The notes beneath the pieces are model-generated. The model saw only the letters and a list, made by a program, of their open reading frames with translations. It was not told where the DNA came from and did no database searches. This document shows positions 1 through 5,325 of a DNA stretch of 5,378 bases, piece after piece; within the stretch, counting starts at the first letter, position 1; each line of letters starts with the position of its first letter. Origin of the DNA: an uncultured Aquimonas sp. (lineage in GTDB: Bacteria > Pseudomonadota > Gammaproteobacteria > Xanthomonadales > Xanthomonadaceae); contig NZ_CALART010000066.1 in the NCBI RefSeq assembly GCF_937888285.1, positions 1 to 5,378 of the forward strand, written 5' to 3'. Made by a program: the position numbers and the translations under genes.

Positions 1-258
1 CTCCTCGATGGCTGTCTAACATTCCATCGGGTCCAAGAACCTGGGGGCAAGACACTGCGCGACAACATCTACCGGGAGCTGTTGAAGAGGGCCTCGTATG
101 CCGCATCACCCATGTCTAGAGGCTGCAGCCTGCCCCCGTTCAGTCCATTGCCACACTCTGCTGCCGGCCAGCTCTTCGCCCAGTACATGATCCGACTGGG
201 CGAGGCCTTCTGGACCAAGCCGCCCACCGTCTCCACCATCTCGAAGGTGGGCGGCTGA
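1..258 (+). CDS. 3' tail of an unidentified open frame, interrupted upstream by the IS end
   Basis: Frame 1 is open from the window edge to a TGA at 256-258. Codons up to about 55 belong to the repeated IS end, so at most codons from base 56 are native (about 67 residues). The native part begins LRDNIYRELLKRASYAA, which looks like an ordinary amphipathic helix. It continues through a Ser/Pro-rich stretch to AGQLFAQYMIRLGEAFW and ends ISKVGG. I do not recognise the family. The frame may be the C-terminus of a real gene cut by the IS, or simply a chance open frame in GC-rich DNA, where minus-strand frames are open across the same bases. No function is proposed. Confidence 0.25.
   Translation, partial: LLDGCLTFHRVQEPGGKTLRDNIYRELLKRASYAASPMSRGCSLPPFSPLPHSAAGQLFAQYMIRLGEAFWTKPPTVSTISKVGG
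2..55 (-). mobile_element. Left copy of a 54-bp inverted repeat; probable end of an IS3-family-like element
   Basis: These 54 bases are the exact reverse complement of 5325-5378. Read outward (minus strand), the repeat starts TGTCTTGCCCCCAGG, runs through a TTGGAC segment, and ends in GAGGA, followed by one more G at the window edge. A TG start, a C-rich block shortly inside and a purine-rich ribosome-binding-like GAGGAG near base 50 would fit the start of an IS3-family element just before its first reading frame. The family assignment is inference by eye, since no transposase is in the window. Fifty-four identical bases are more than IS3-type left and right terminal repeats usually share, so both copies are more likely the same end of two IS copies. 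Confidence 0.6.
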
Positions 259-523
259 CGCCCTAAGCGGCGCCGCAAGCGAGCACGCACCCAGCAGTGC
301 AGGCCGCGCTTCGCACGACCCTTGACCTCCACAGACACTGCGTGGTCGGAGTGCACTACTCTCCGAGCGCCAGCGGCGCCGCCGGCTTTCGGGGGTTGGC
401 CTGTAGAGCCTAGCCCGACACACTCTCACTCCCTGCGACTCACGCTCTGCAGCATCATCGGCCGCTGCGGTCTGCAGCCTGTCTGCCGCGTACGCGTTTC
501 GCCTATTGAATTCCGTGGAGCCC
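259..523. other. 265-bp stretch without a supportable gene
   Basis: Nothing coding is convincing here. Shortly after the preceding stop lies the perfect 10-bp palindrome GCGGCGCCGC (267-276), without a T-run, so it is not a classical terminator. Just before the hsdM fragment lies TGGAG (516-520), three bases from the ATG at 524. It could serve as a closely spaced ribosome-binding site. No clear sigma-70 promoter was seen. Confidence 0.5.
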
Positions 524-943
524 ATGAATCATCAAGCCCTGTCGTCTTTCATCTGGTCCGTCGCCGATCTGCTGCGCGGCGACTACAGGCAGTCCGAGTA
601 CGGGCGCGTCATCCCGCCCTTCACCGTGCTGCGGCGCCTCGACTGCGTGCTGGAGCCCACCAAGGCCGCGGTGCTGGAAGAGTTCGAGTCGAAATCCAAG
701 GCGAGCCTGAACCCCGAGCCCTTCCTGCTGCGCAAGGCAGGTACGAGCTTCTACAACACCTCGAAGCTGGACCTGGCGCGCCTGCTGGGCGACCAGGCAC
801 TGCGGTTTGCGACGCAGGATCTGCCCGAGCTGGCCAGCATGCCGGCTCCGGTGCGATTGCTTCGCGAGTACCTGCCGGCCTCGATGCGCGCCCAGAGGCC
901 GCCCAAGGGATCGGCTTCGAGGCGATCGCGTAGTTCATCCTGA
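524..943 (+). pseudogene. hsdM: Truncated type I restriction-modification methylase, N-terminal fragment (HsdM')
   Basis: The first 91 residues (524-796) read as the N-terminal helical domain of HsdM, the adenine methylase subunit of type I restriction systems. Recognisable stretches are SSFIWSVADLLRGDY, FTVLRRLDCVLEPTKAAVL, NPEPFLLRKAG and FYNTSKLDL. The family start normally sits at this MNH, so the ATG at 524 is preferred over the in-frame TTG at 506. After LLGDQ the HsdM similarity stops. The residues that follow to the TGA at 941-943 look like foreign sequence joined in frame, and the last dozen are a frameshifted tail. Full HsdM is around 500 residues, and the S-adenosylmethionine-binding and NPPF catalytic motifs are absent, so this cannot methylate DNA. 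I31P (usual family residue I or L followed by PF) may be further decay. No hsdS or hsdR is nearby. Confidence 0.85.
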
Positions 944-1359
944 GCCAGGTGCGTTGGCAGGGAAAATCCAAGACACCCTCCGCGGTGCTTGAGACCGAGC
1001 GCACGCGCCTGAGCAACTGCGTCGAGCGCTTCCGCACCGTTAAGTCCGACGACCTGCGCGGGTTTATCCGCAGGCTCGAAACTGCCGAGGAAAAGCAGAC
1101 CAGGACCGGGCCGCGCGTGATGACCCTGCATGGCAGCAAGAGCCTTGAGTTCGATCGCGTCTGGCTCATGCCCTGCGAGCCCCGCGTGCTGCCGCCCAGC
1201 TCGGCGATCGGCAAGGTGCTCGATGAGGAGCGCCGGCTCATGTACGTCAGCATGACCCGTGCGCGCTTCGAGCTCACGGTTTCCCACTGCACGGCGGACA
1301 ACGCCGCGGCCAGCGAGTTCATCGAGCAGGCGGGGCTGTTCTCAGCCAGTCGGGCGTAG
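797..1359 (+). pseudogene. C-terminal remnant of a UvrD/Rep-type superfamily 1 DNA helicase, with amber codon and frame change
   Basis: Frame 1 from 934 to the stop at 1357-1359 gives the end of an SF1A (UvrD/Rep/PcrA-like) helicase. Visible are the motif V region VMTLHGSKSLEFDRVWL (1117-1167) and motif VI EERRLMYVSMTRAR (1225-1266). In-frame upstream codons read GFEAIA, then TAG at 931-933, then FILSQVRWQGK, which suggests a CAG-to-TAG nonsense change. Further upstream, protein-like residues (PVRLLREYLPASMRAQ) sit in frame 2, so a frame shift occurred near 890-900. The usual GSKGLEF is GSKSLEF here, which would damage the ATP-coupling motif. The Walker A part and motifs I to IV are missing. 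The left limit at 797 is where HsdM similarity ends and is approximate. A translation restart at 949 would still give no helicase. Confidence 0.8.
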
Positions 1360-1485
1360 CGTGTCGCACCCGGTGGGTCTTGGAGCTCTCGTCTGGAGCC
1401 GTTCGACAACGCTGGTTCACGTGTTTCCCCGCTCAATCGCACTTGAATCGACGGGCCAAATCGCGGATCGCCCTTTAAGAGTCAC

Positions 1486-1504
1486 ACCCCTCAGGGGAAT
1501 GGCG
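1486..1504. repeat. Dyad ACCCC-N-CAGGGG, copy 1 (matched at 2398-2416)
   Basis: The core CCCCTCAGGGG is a palindrome about one central base. Nineteen bases starting here match 2398-2416 at 15 positions by eye (consensus ACCCCWCAGGGGRRTGKCG), and GTC precedes both copies. One copy lies upstream of the decayed tnsA and the other upstream of the intact one. It may be a protein-binding site or element-end motif common to both, but short GC-rich dyads also arise by chance. Confidence 0.35.
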
Positions 1505-1740
1505 AGGTCCCAACCAAAATACATCCCTTCTGCCGCAGCAGATTCTTCGATTAGTGGTCGTCCACTCCGATAATGACCCAACCAGATTCGGTTTAATGGC
1601 GCAGACTATCGGCAGGATGCTCAAAAAAAATAGTTGACAGGTTGCCGCGCTCTGCCGCTGAATCAGGCCCCGGTGCCCGGATGATGGCGGCGCCTGAATT
1701 TGGCAGCTGTGTGGGAGGTCAGGGGGAGCCTACGGTTTTC

Positions 1741-1751
1741 GGGGGGGGGGG
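1741..1751 (+). repeat. Homopolymer run of 11 G
   Basis: Eleven consecutive G residues lie ten bases before the ATG at 1761. Poly-G tracts of this length slip readily during replication and are also a common source of length error in sequencing. The reading frame that follows is already broken, so no phase-variable product is claimed. Confidence 0.9.
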
Positions 1752-1760
1752 CTCAGCGCA

Positions 1761-2285
1761 ATGGTACGTCAGGCGAAAAAACGAATATCCATGAAACTGA
1801 AGCGCGCCAGACAGCGGAGTGCCACGGCAGAAAAAATAAGGCATCTCCGGTTGTCTGCGCTTGCTGGGTGTCGCAGGAAGCACAAGCCCGATCTATATGA
1901 GTCCTCTAATCGAACTGACTGGAGCTGCTCGAAAAGCACGCCCGACTCTCGTGCACCTCCGAACCGCACCTCTAGCATTGACATGCTGGTGGAGCGAGCG
2001 CTCGGGCAGGGAGCATTTGACGCTGCTGGGTTCAGACGCCGAAACGATTTCAGGCAGCGATGGCAAGCGTGCCGAGCGTCATGTCGAGCGACTGCTCGCT
2101 GCCGCTAGCGATGGGAGCATCAAGCTTGTCTAGACGACCGAGGGTACGGTAAGGAGATCGTCTCGGCGAGCCAACTCTTCGTGGATGCGTGTCGCTACCG
2201 CGCGTCCGATTCCCTCACCGCTGACCCCGCGCAACGCGTGGATTGGAGACCTCACCAGACATCTCGCTGCGGCACGAACTCGTAA
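1761..2285 (+). pseudogene. Decayed second tnsA-like transposase gene, split across frames
   Basis: Three frames together rebuild a relative of the intact TnsA downstream. In frame 1, residues from base 1987 read WWSERSGREHLTLL, then AETISGS, then VERLLAAAS. The intact protein reads WWHRHRGGREHLTLV, PETVMGS and AEALLAAAE at the same spacing; about half of roughly 40 aligned positions agree by eye. Upstream in frame 2 (1919-1966), LELLEKHARLSCTSEP matches LELEFDPSVEVFIERP of the intact protein, with both ends at the same spacing. Frame 1 stops at TAG 2131-2133, and after a shift near 2151 frame 3 continues KEIVSASQLFVDACRY to a TAA at 2283-2285, in register with the C-terminal half. So there are at least two frame changes, an internal deletion of about 20 bases near 1970-2000 and in-frame stops. 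The ATG at 1761 and the basic N-terminus are only the most upstream possible start, with no similarity to intact TnsA. The gene is not functional. It differs enough from its neighbour to be a separate, older element rather than a recent duplication. Confidence 0.72.
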
Positions 2286-2306
2286 GCCCCACCCTTGAAA
2301 ATGAAA

Positions 2307-2337
2307 GCCCCCTTCTGGCGCTACACCAGAAAGGGGC
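2307..2337. repeat. Hairpin, 12-bp stem with one mismatch and 7-base loop
   Basis: GCCCCCTTCTGG (2307-2318) pairs with CCAGAAAGGGGC (2326-2337) with a single C-A mismatch around the loop CGCTACA. No T-run follows, so it is not a typical intrinsic terminator in this direction. It lies between the decayed tnsA and the live operon, and could be an insulating structure or part of the transposon end. Confidence 0.6.
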
Positions 2338-2393
2338 CGTTCCGCTGAGGTGCAGCTCGTGCCCCCACGGTACCCCATTTTCACGGACTGTGT

Positions 2394-2416
2394 CGATACC
2401 CCACAGGGGGGTGTCG
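2394..2416. repeat. Hairpin/dyad, 9-bp stem; contains copy 2 of the ACCCC-N-CAGGGG dyad
   Basis: CGATACCCC (2394-2402) pairs with GGGGTGTCG (2408-2416) with one G-T pair and a five-base loop. Bases 2398-2416 are the second copy of the motif also found at 1486-1504. It lies about 30 bases before the leader ORF of the tns operon, a position suited to an operator or a 5' leader structure. Confidence 0.5.
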
Positions 2417-2432
2417 CGGGCGCTTGTGGCCT

Positions 2433-2436
2433 GGAG
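2433..2436 (+). promoter_or_regulatory. Ribosome-binding site GGAG of the leader ORF
   Basis: GGAG lies eight bases before the ATG at 2445. It is better placed than anything before the tnsA ATG at 2546 (nearest GGA about 15 bases away), so translation of the operon may begin here and reach tnsA by coupling. Confidence 0.5.
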
Positions 2437-2444
2437 AACGTGAA

Positions 2445-2549
2445 ATGAACCGTTTTGCTCGATCGGGTACGCGCTTGAGTGCGCGAAAGGTCGCGTCGTG
2501 GGCGCGGTCGAAAATGCTCCTCTTCTTGGAAGCGGCGGTGTGCGCATGA
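2445..2549 (+). CDS. 34-residue basic leader peptide coupled to tnsA
   Basis: The frame runs from ATG (2445-2447) to TGA (2547-2549) and starts MNRFARSGTRLSARK, with a hydrophobic tail (MLLFLEAAVCA) before the stop. The first 23 residues carry seven Arg or Lys and no acidic residue. It has GGAG with eight-base spacing, and its stop overlaps the tnsA ATG as ATGA (2546-2549), the typical arrangement for translational coupling. That overlap repeats the 4-bp GTGA overlap between tnsA and tnsB. No family is recognised. It may be a real small protein, an uncoded leader whose translation drives tnsA, or chance. If tnsA instead starts at the GTG at 2498, preceded by GAAAGG with seven-base spacing, this frame would simply be overlapped by it. 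Confidence 0.4.
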   Translation: MNRFARSGTRLSARKVASWARSKMLLFLEAAVCA

Positions 2550-3226
2550 GCGCCGTCGCAAGGGGCGCCCTGCCCTACCAACCCCGCACGCTCGGCCTGC
2601 ATGAGTTGCAGGCGGAGGACGTGTACAGCTTCTACTCCCCCAAATGCGGGCGCCTCGTGCGCGTCATCGGCCTTCCCAGGTTGCTGGTCGCCCTGGAACT
2701 CGAATTCGACCCCTCCGTCGAGGTCTTCATCGAGCGTCCGCGCACGCTGGTAGTGGACCAACAGGAAGTGGAGTTCTCCTGGTGGCATCGCCACCGCGGT
2801 GGACGGGAACACCTGACGCTCGTCGTGCGAGCGCCTGAAACCGTGATGGGCAGCGGTGGGCGCGCGCGCCATCGTCAGGCCGAGGCACTCCTCGCCGCGG
2901 CGGAAGCGGCACGGTTGCCTTTGCGCTTCGTCTGCGAAGCGGAGATGCCACTGCGAGGAGCGCGCGCGACCAATCAGTTCCGCTTGTTACCGAGTGTGCA
3001 GGGGGCGCACAGGCTCAGCAGCCGCCAAGCGCTACGGCAGCGTGTGCTGGAGGTCGTGAGCACGCGCGAGCGGCTGCGCGTAGATCAGATCGAACAGCAG
3101 CTCGGCGGCTTCTCCACGGCTGACCTGAGCTGCGGCCTAGCGGATCTGATCCACAGCGGCGAGGTGGGGATCGACTGGGACAAGCCGTTGGGCGCCTCCT
3201 CCCTGACGTGGAGGATCGAGTCGTGA
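2546..3226 (+). CDS. tnsA: TnsA-like subunit of a Tn7-like heteromeric transposase, with atypical active site
   Basis: The product is 226 residues from the ATG at 2546. In Tn7-type elements TnsA is an endonuclease that cuts the 5' ends of the transposon in a complex with TnsB. Assignment rests on the position directly before a TnsB-like gene with a GTGA overlap (3223-3226) and on the fold order. Residues 26-66 (DVYSFYSPKCGR, then LELEFDPSVEVFIERP) match the usual N-terminal TnsA start, with its glutamate and 'FDPSV...QP'-like pattern. Residues 78-132 form the core, and residues 163-226 a probable winged-helix C-terminal domain (RQRVLEVVSTRERLRVDQIEQQ). The canonical PDF and EVK catalytic segments are not apparent: the aligned stretches read VEFSWWHRH (75-83) and LTLVVRAP (90-97), so the Asp and Lys of the PD-(D/E)XK site appear missing. 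The decayed copy upstream has the same core. An in-frame GTG at 2498 would add 16 residues. ATG is preferred because it couples to the leader ORF and fits the family start. Function as nuclease is therefore uncertain; a structural role is possible. Confidence 0.75.
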   Translation: MSAVARGALPYQPRTLGLHELQAEDVYSFYSPKCGRLVRVIGLPRLLVALELEFDPSVEVFIERPRTLVVDQQEVEFSWWHRHRGGREHLTLVVRAPETVMGSGGRARHRQAEALLAAAEAARLPLRFVCEAEMPLRGARATNQFRLLPSVQGAHRLSSRQALRQRVLEVVSTRERLRVDQIEQQLGGFSTADLSCGLADLIHSGEVGIDWDKPLGASSLTWRIES

Positions 3227-5094
3227 CGGACATCGAAACTGACTCAGAGCTATTGTCGTGGGCGCGACCGGACGAATCGTTGTTCGACGACCGGCGGCGC
3301 GGCGCCTACCGACGCAATGTCGCCGCAGTCACGAGCGTGAAGAAGGGCATGACGGTACGCGATGCTGCGCGCTTGCATGGCACCAACCGCGGCACGTTGA
3401 GCTCGATCATGCAGATGGTAGACGAACTCGCGCCGGATGGGCGTGCGTGGGGCTTCAGAGCCTGCGTGCCCTGGCGCCGCCGGAGTCGAGGCGTAAACGT
3501 CAAGTGCGTCGAGGTACCCGCGGGCCCGGGACCGCATGCTTTGGTTCGGCTGCTGCACGCTCTGCAAGCCGTCTCGACGCTGGTCGAAAAGTACAAAGGC
3601 CCGCTGCCGAGGCGCAATCGACCGGCGGATGCGTTCGAGAAGTTCTTCGACAAGTTCAAGGAACTCTTGGTGCAGGCCGGCGCGAGCGGCAAGTTCCCGC
3701 TGAACACACCCGATCAGGGCCGCCGTGCCCTGATGCGTCACCTGCTGGTCCAGCGCCGCCGGACGCTCAACGGAAATCTGCTGCAGCCTGAGGCAGATGC
3801 GCCTCAAGCACACCGACTCGCCGACCTGATCGCATTGGCACCGCTGGATCAGGTCGAGGTCGATGGCCACAAGACCGACGTCAATTGGCGCTTGCAGGCA
3901 CCGGGACCCGACGGGACGACCGTCATGGTGGATGTGCCCTGCATCTGGTTGCTCGTGATGGTCGATTCCGTTTCATTCGCCGTCTACGCCTGGCATCTGG
4001 TCGTCGGCCGGAAGTACAGCCAACACGATCTGCTCGAGCTGCATGCCCGCGCGCTCACGCCATGGGCACCGCGTGCGCTGGTCTCGCCTGACATGAATTA
4101 CGACGTGCAGGCATGGATGCCGAGTTCGGGACTAGCTTCGAACGAGATCCTGCGGCCGGCGTGCGACTCGATGGACAACGATTCGGCTCACACCTCCAAG
4201 CTGAGCACCGAGAGCCTCTCGTCGTTCCAGCTGGGCATCGTCAACCTGGGTCCCGCAGGCATTCCGGAACGGCGTCCTCACGTCGAGGCGTTCTTCAAGA
4301 TGATAGAAGAGCGTGTCTATCGGCGACTTGCCGGCGGGTTTCGGCCGGCCGGCGCAATGACTGATGACGCCACTCGCGCGAATGCGTTGAATCCAAACGA
4401 TTACCCGCTCGATCTCATTGCCCTCGAAGACCTAACGGACGTCGTCATCTCCCGCTACAACGTGACCGCCCACGGCGGCCTACAGGGGCGTTCCCCGCGC
4501 GATGTCCACGAGGGCTACCTGCGCTCACGCCCTTGGCTAACGCGTCTCAGCCAGACACCGGAGGACGTGCGCGCACTCCGCACGCTCCGCAAGAAGGTGT
4601 TCATACGCGGTAGCCAGAAGGATCGTGTCTTACCCCACGTACATTGGGAGAACGCGATCTATCGGTCGCCACGCCTGAAAGGACGCTGGGATCTGATCGG
4701 CAAGTCCTACATGGCCCGGCTGCTGAGCACCGACCTTCGCGAGATGGCGCTTTACGACCTCGACACCGGGGAATTAGTGGTGGTGCTGCGGGCGCTGTCT
4801 CCGTGGCATAGATCGCCACACGACATCTACGTGCGGCGCCGTGCAAAGGCCTGGCGGGATCGTGGCCTGCTCAAGTACGAGAACGCGGACGATGCGGTCG
4901 AGGCCTACCACGCCTACGTCCGTGATCACGCCTGGCGCAATCCAGGGGCAGCCGAGGGCTTGGCGCGCCCTCGCCCGTCAACGCCGGCGAGCTCGAACAA
5001 GCCGGCGACCCTGCCGACGGCGGGCAATCCGCTTGCCGGGCTGGTGCCGCGGACGGGACCCGTCTCGTTCGTACGTCCCAAACGCAATCCCTGA
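3223..5094 (+). CDS. tnsB: TnsB-like DDE transposase (retroviral-integrase fold, Mu-type C-terminus)
   Basis: The product is 623 residues, against 702 for Tn7 TnsB. It binds transposon ends and joins their 3' ends to the target. Residues about 30-68 form a helix-turn-helix (KKGMTVRDAARLHGTNRGTL). The catalytic core starts near 205, with D214 in EVDGHKTD, D318 in SMDNDSAHTS and E355 in RPHVEAFFKMIEERV. The 36 residues between D318 and E355 are close to the DD(35)E spacing of this class, so the triad looks intact. Residues about 457-530 form the beta-barrel that follows the core in Mu/TnsB transposases (HWENAIYRS, GELVVVLRAL). The last ~70 residues are Pro/Ala-rich and end SFVRPKRNP, like the tails used to contact the AAA+ partner. 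Start: GTG 3223 overlaps the tnsA stop and has GAGG (3211-3214) eight bases before. A further in-frame GTG at 3208 lies within tnsA and would add five residues. No stop or frame break was found, so the gene appears intact. TniA of Tn402/Tn5053 elements is the alternative subfamily, but those lack a TnsA partner. Confidence 0.9.
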   Translation: MTDIETDSELLSWARPDESLFDDRRRGAYRRNVAAVTSVKKGMTVRDAARLHGTNRGTLSSIMQMVDELAPDGRAWGFRACVPWRRRSRGVNVKCVEVPAGPGPHALVRLLHALQAVSTLVEKYKGPLPRRNRPADAFEKFFDKFKELLVQAGASGKFPLNTPDQGRRALMRHLLVQRRRTLNGNLLQPEADAPQAHRLADLIALAPLDQVEVDGHKTDVNWRLQAPGPDGTTVMVDVPCIWLLVMVDSVSFAVYAWHLVVGRKYSQHDLLELHARALTPWAPRALVSPDMNYDVQAWMPSSGLASNEILRPACDSMDNDSAHTSKLSTESLSSFQLGIVNLGPAGIPERRPHVEAFFKMIEERVYRRLAGGFRPAGAMTDDATRANALNPNDYPLDLIALEDLTDVVISRYNVTAHGGLQGRSPRDVHEGYLRSRPWLTRLSQTPEDVRALRTLRKKVFIRGSQKDRVLPHVHWENAIYRSPRLKGRWDLIGKSYMARLLSTDLREMALYDLDTGELVVVLRALSPWHRSPHDIYVRRRAKAWRDRGLLKYENADDAVEAYHAYVRDHAWRNPGAAEGLARPRPSTPASSNKPATLPTAGNPLAGLVPRTGPVSFVRPKRNP

Positions 5095-5101
5095 CGCTCC
5101 G

Positions 5102-5127
5102 CGCCGCAGCGATCGAGCATTGCGGCG
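5102..5127. repeat. Hairpin between tnsB and tnsC'
   Basis: CGCCGCA (5102-5108) pairs exactly with TGCGGCG (5121-5127) around a 12-base loop, eight bases after the tnsB stop. No T-run follows, so termination is unlikely. It could stabilise the message or tune expression of the downstream gene. Stems this short are frequent in GC-rich DNA. Confidence 0.3.
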
Positions 5128-5178
5128 TCCAACAGACCCAATTCCTTCACAGCAGGGCGTTCGGCAGCGCCGGGCGCT

Positions 5179-5183
5179 AGGAG
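5179..5183 (+). promoter_or_regulatory. Ribosome-binding site AGGAG of the truncated tnsC
   Basis: AGGAG lies five bases before the ATG at 5189 and decides that start. It is the strongest ribosome-binding site in the window. Confidence 0.65.
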
Positions 5184-5188
5184 TTCCC

Positions 5189-5325
5189 ATGGATGACACG
5201 AAGCTTCCCCGGCCTAACCTCGAAACCAACAACAGCATCCCGCGCGAGCCCCCGTCTCCTCTCGAATCCGGCCCTACTTGTTGGGGTGCTCTAGGTGACC
5301 ATCCCATGTTTCAGATCATCGAGCG
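5189..5325 (+). pseudogene. tnsC: Truncated 5' end of a probable tnsC (AAA+ transposition regulator), cut by the IS end
   Basis: An ATG with an AGGAG site opens a frame 94 bases after tnsB on the same strand. Its native part codes about 45 residues: MDDTKLPRPNLETN, a Pro/Ser-rich linker, then GDHPMFQIIER. At 5325/5326 the 54-bp repeat begins, and the frame continues only by chance into IS sequence up to the window edge. In Tn7-like operons the gene after tnsB is tnsC, the ATPase that bridges transposase and target selector. Position, orientation and the GDHP...I motif near the start fit that, but the Walker A and B motifs lie beyond the break, so the assignment is mostly contextual. If the repeat is only an assembly end, the gene may be intact elsewhere. 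Confidence 0.5.

Larger units (their letters stand above)
1360..1760. other. 400-bp stretch without a supportable gene
   Basis: No coherent reading frame was found on either strand. The stretch holds an A8 run (1623-1630) and a perfect TTGACA hexamer (1634-1639), without a good -10 at 16-18 bp spacing. It also holds the CCCCTCAGGGG dyad and the 11-G run listed separately. Base composition is less GC-rich than in the flanking genes between about 1430 and 1640. Because it precedes the decayed tnsA-like gene, it may contain the end and promoter of that lost element, but no set of transposase-binding repeats is clear. Confidence 0.5.
2294..2516. repeat. Cluster of CATTTTC-type short sites upstream of and into tnsA leader
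   Basis: Four related words occur within 223 bp: CATTTTCAAG (minus, 2294-2303), CATTTTCACG (plus, 2376-2385), CATTTCACG (minus, 2439-2447) and CATTTTCGAC (minus, 2507-2516). In a GC-rich background this AT-rich word is less expected. In Tn7-like elements the transposon end next to tnsA carries repeated TnsB-binding sites, so these are candidates. Their orientations are mixed, the last lies inside the leader ORF, and they are too short to settle the matter. Confidence 0.3.

Noticed and set aside
322..933. Long plus-strand frame of 203 codons
   Set aside because: It overlaps the recognisable HsdM N-terminus in another frame and has the Arg/Ala/Pro-rich look of a GC-rich shadow. Only its last dozen codons, before the TAG at 931, seem to belong to the helicase remnant.
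797..943. A genuine HsdM-helicase fusion protein
   Set aside because: HsdM lacks its whole catalytic domain, the helicase lacks its motor core, and an amber codon and frame change separate the parts. Deletion and decay explain it better.
621..1442. Minus-strand frame of 273 codons, with a second of 178 codons at 751-1287
   Set aside because: Both lie antisense to the HsdM and helicase remnants, whose motifs are unmistakable on the plus strand. Their composition is low-complexity Arg/Ser/Ala.
1634..1662. Sigma-70 promoter with perfect TTGACA
   Set aside because: At 17-18 bp spacing the -10 candidates are GCTGAA or CTGAAT, a poor match to TATAAT, and no intact gene follows.
2286..2444. CRISPR array, guide-RNA locus or attC site in the structured intergenic region
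   Set aside because: There are no regularly spaced direct repeats and no GTTRRRY-type core. The two hairpins differ in sequence, and no Cas gene is in the window.
2130..2561. Minus-strand frame of 143 codons covering the intergenic region upstream of tnsA
   Set aside because: No recognisable motif. It crosses both hairpins and the fossil tnsA tail, and its composition resembles random GC-rich reading.
3250..3870. Minus-strand frame of 206 codons inside tnsB
   Set aside because: It is antisense to the helix-turn-helix and core start of a clear transposase, so it is a codon-bias shadow.
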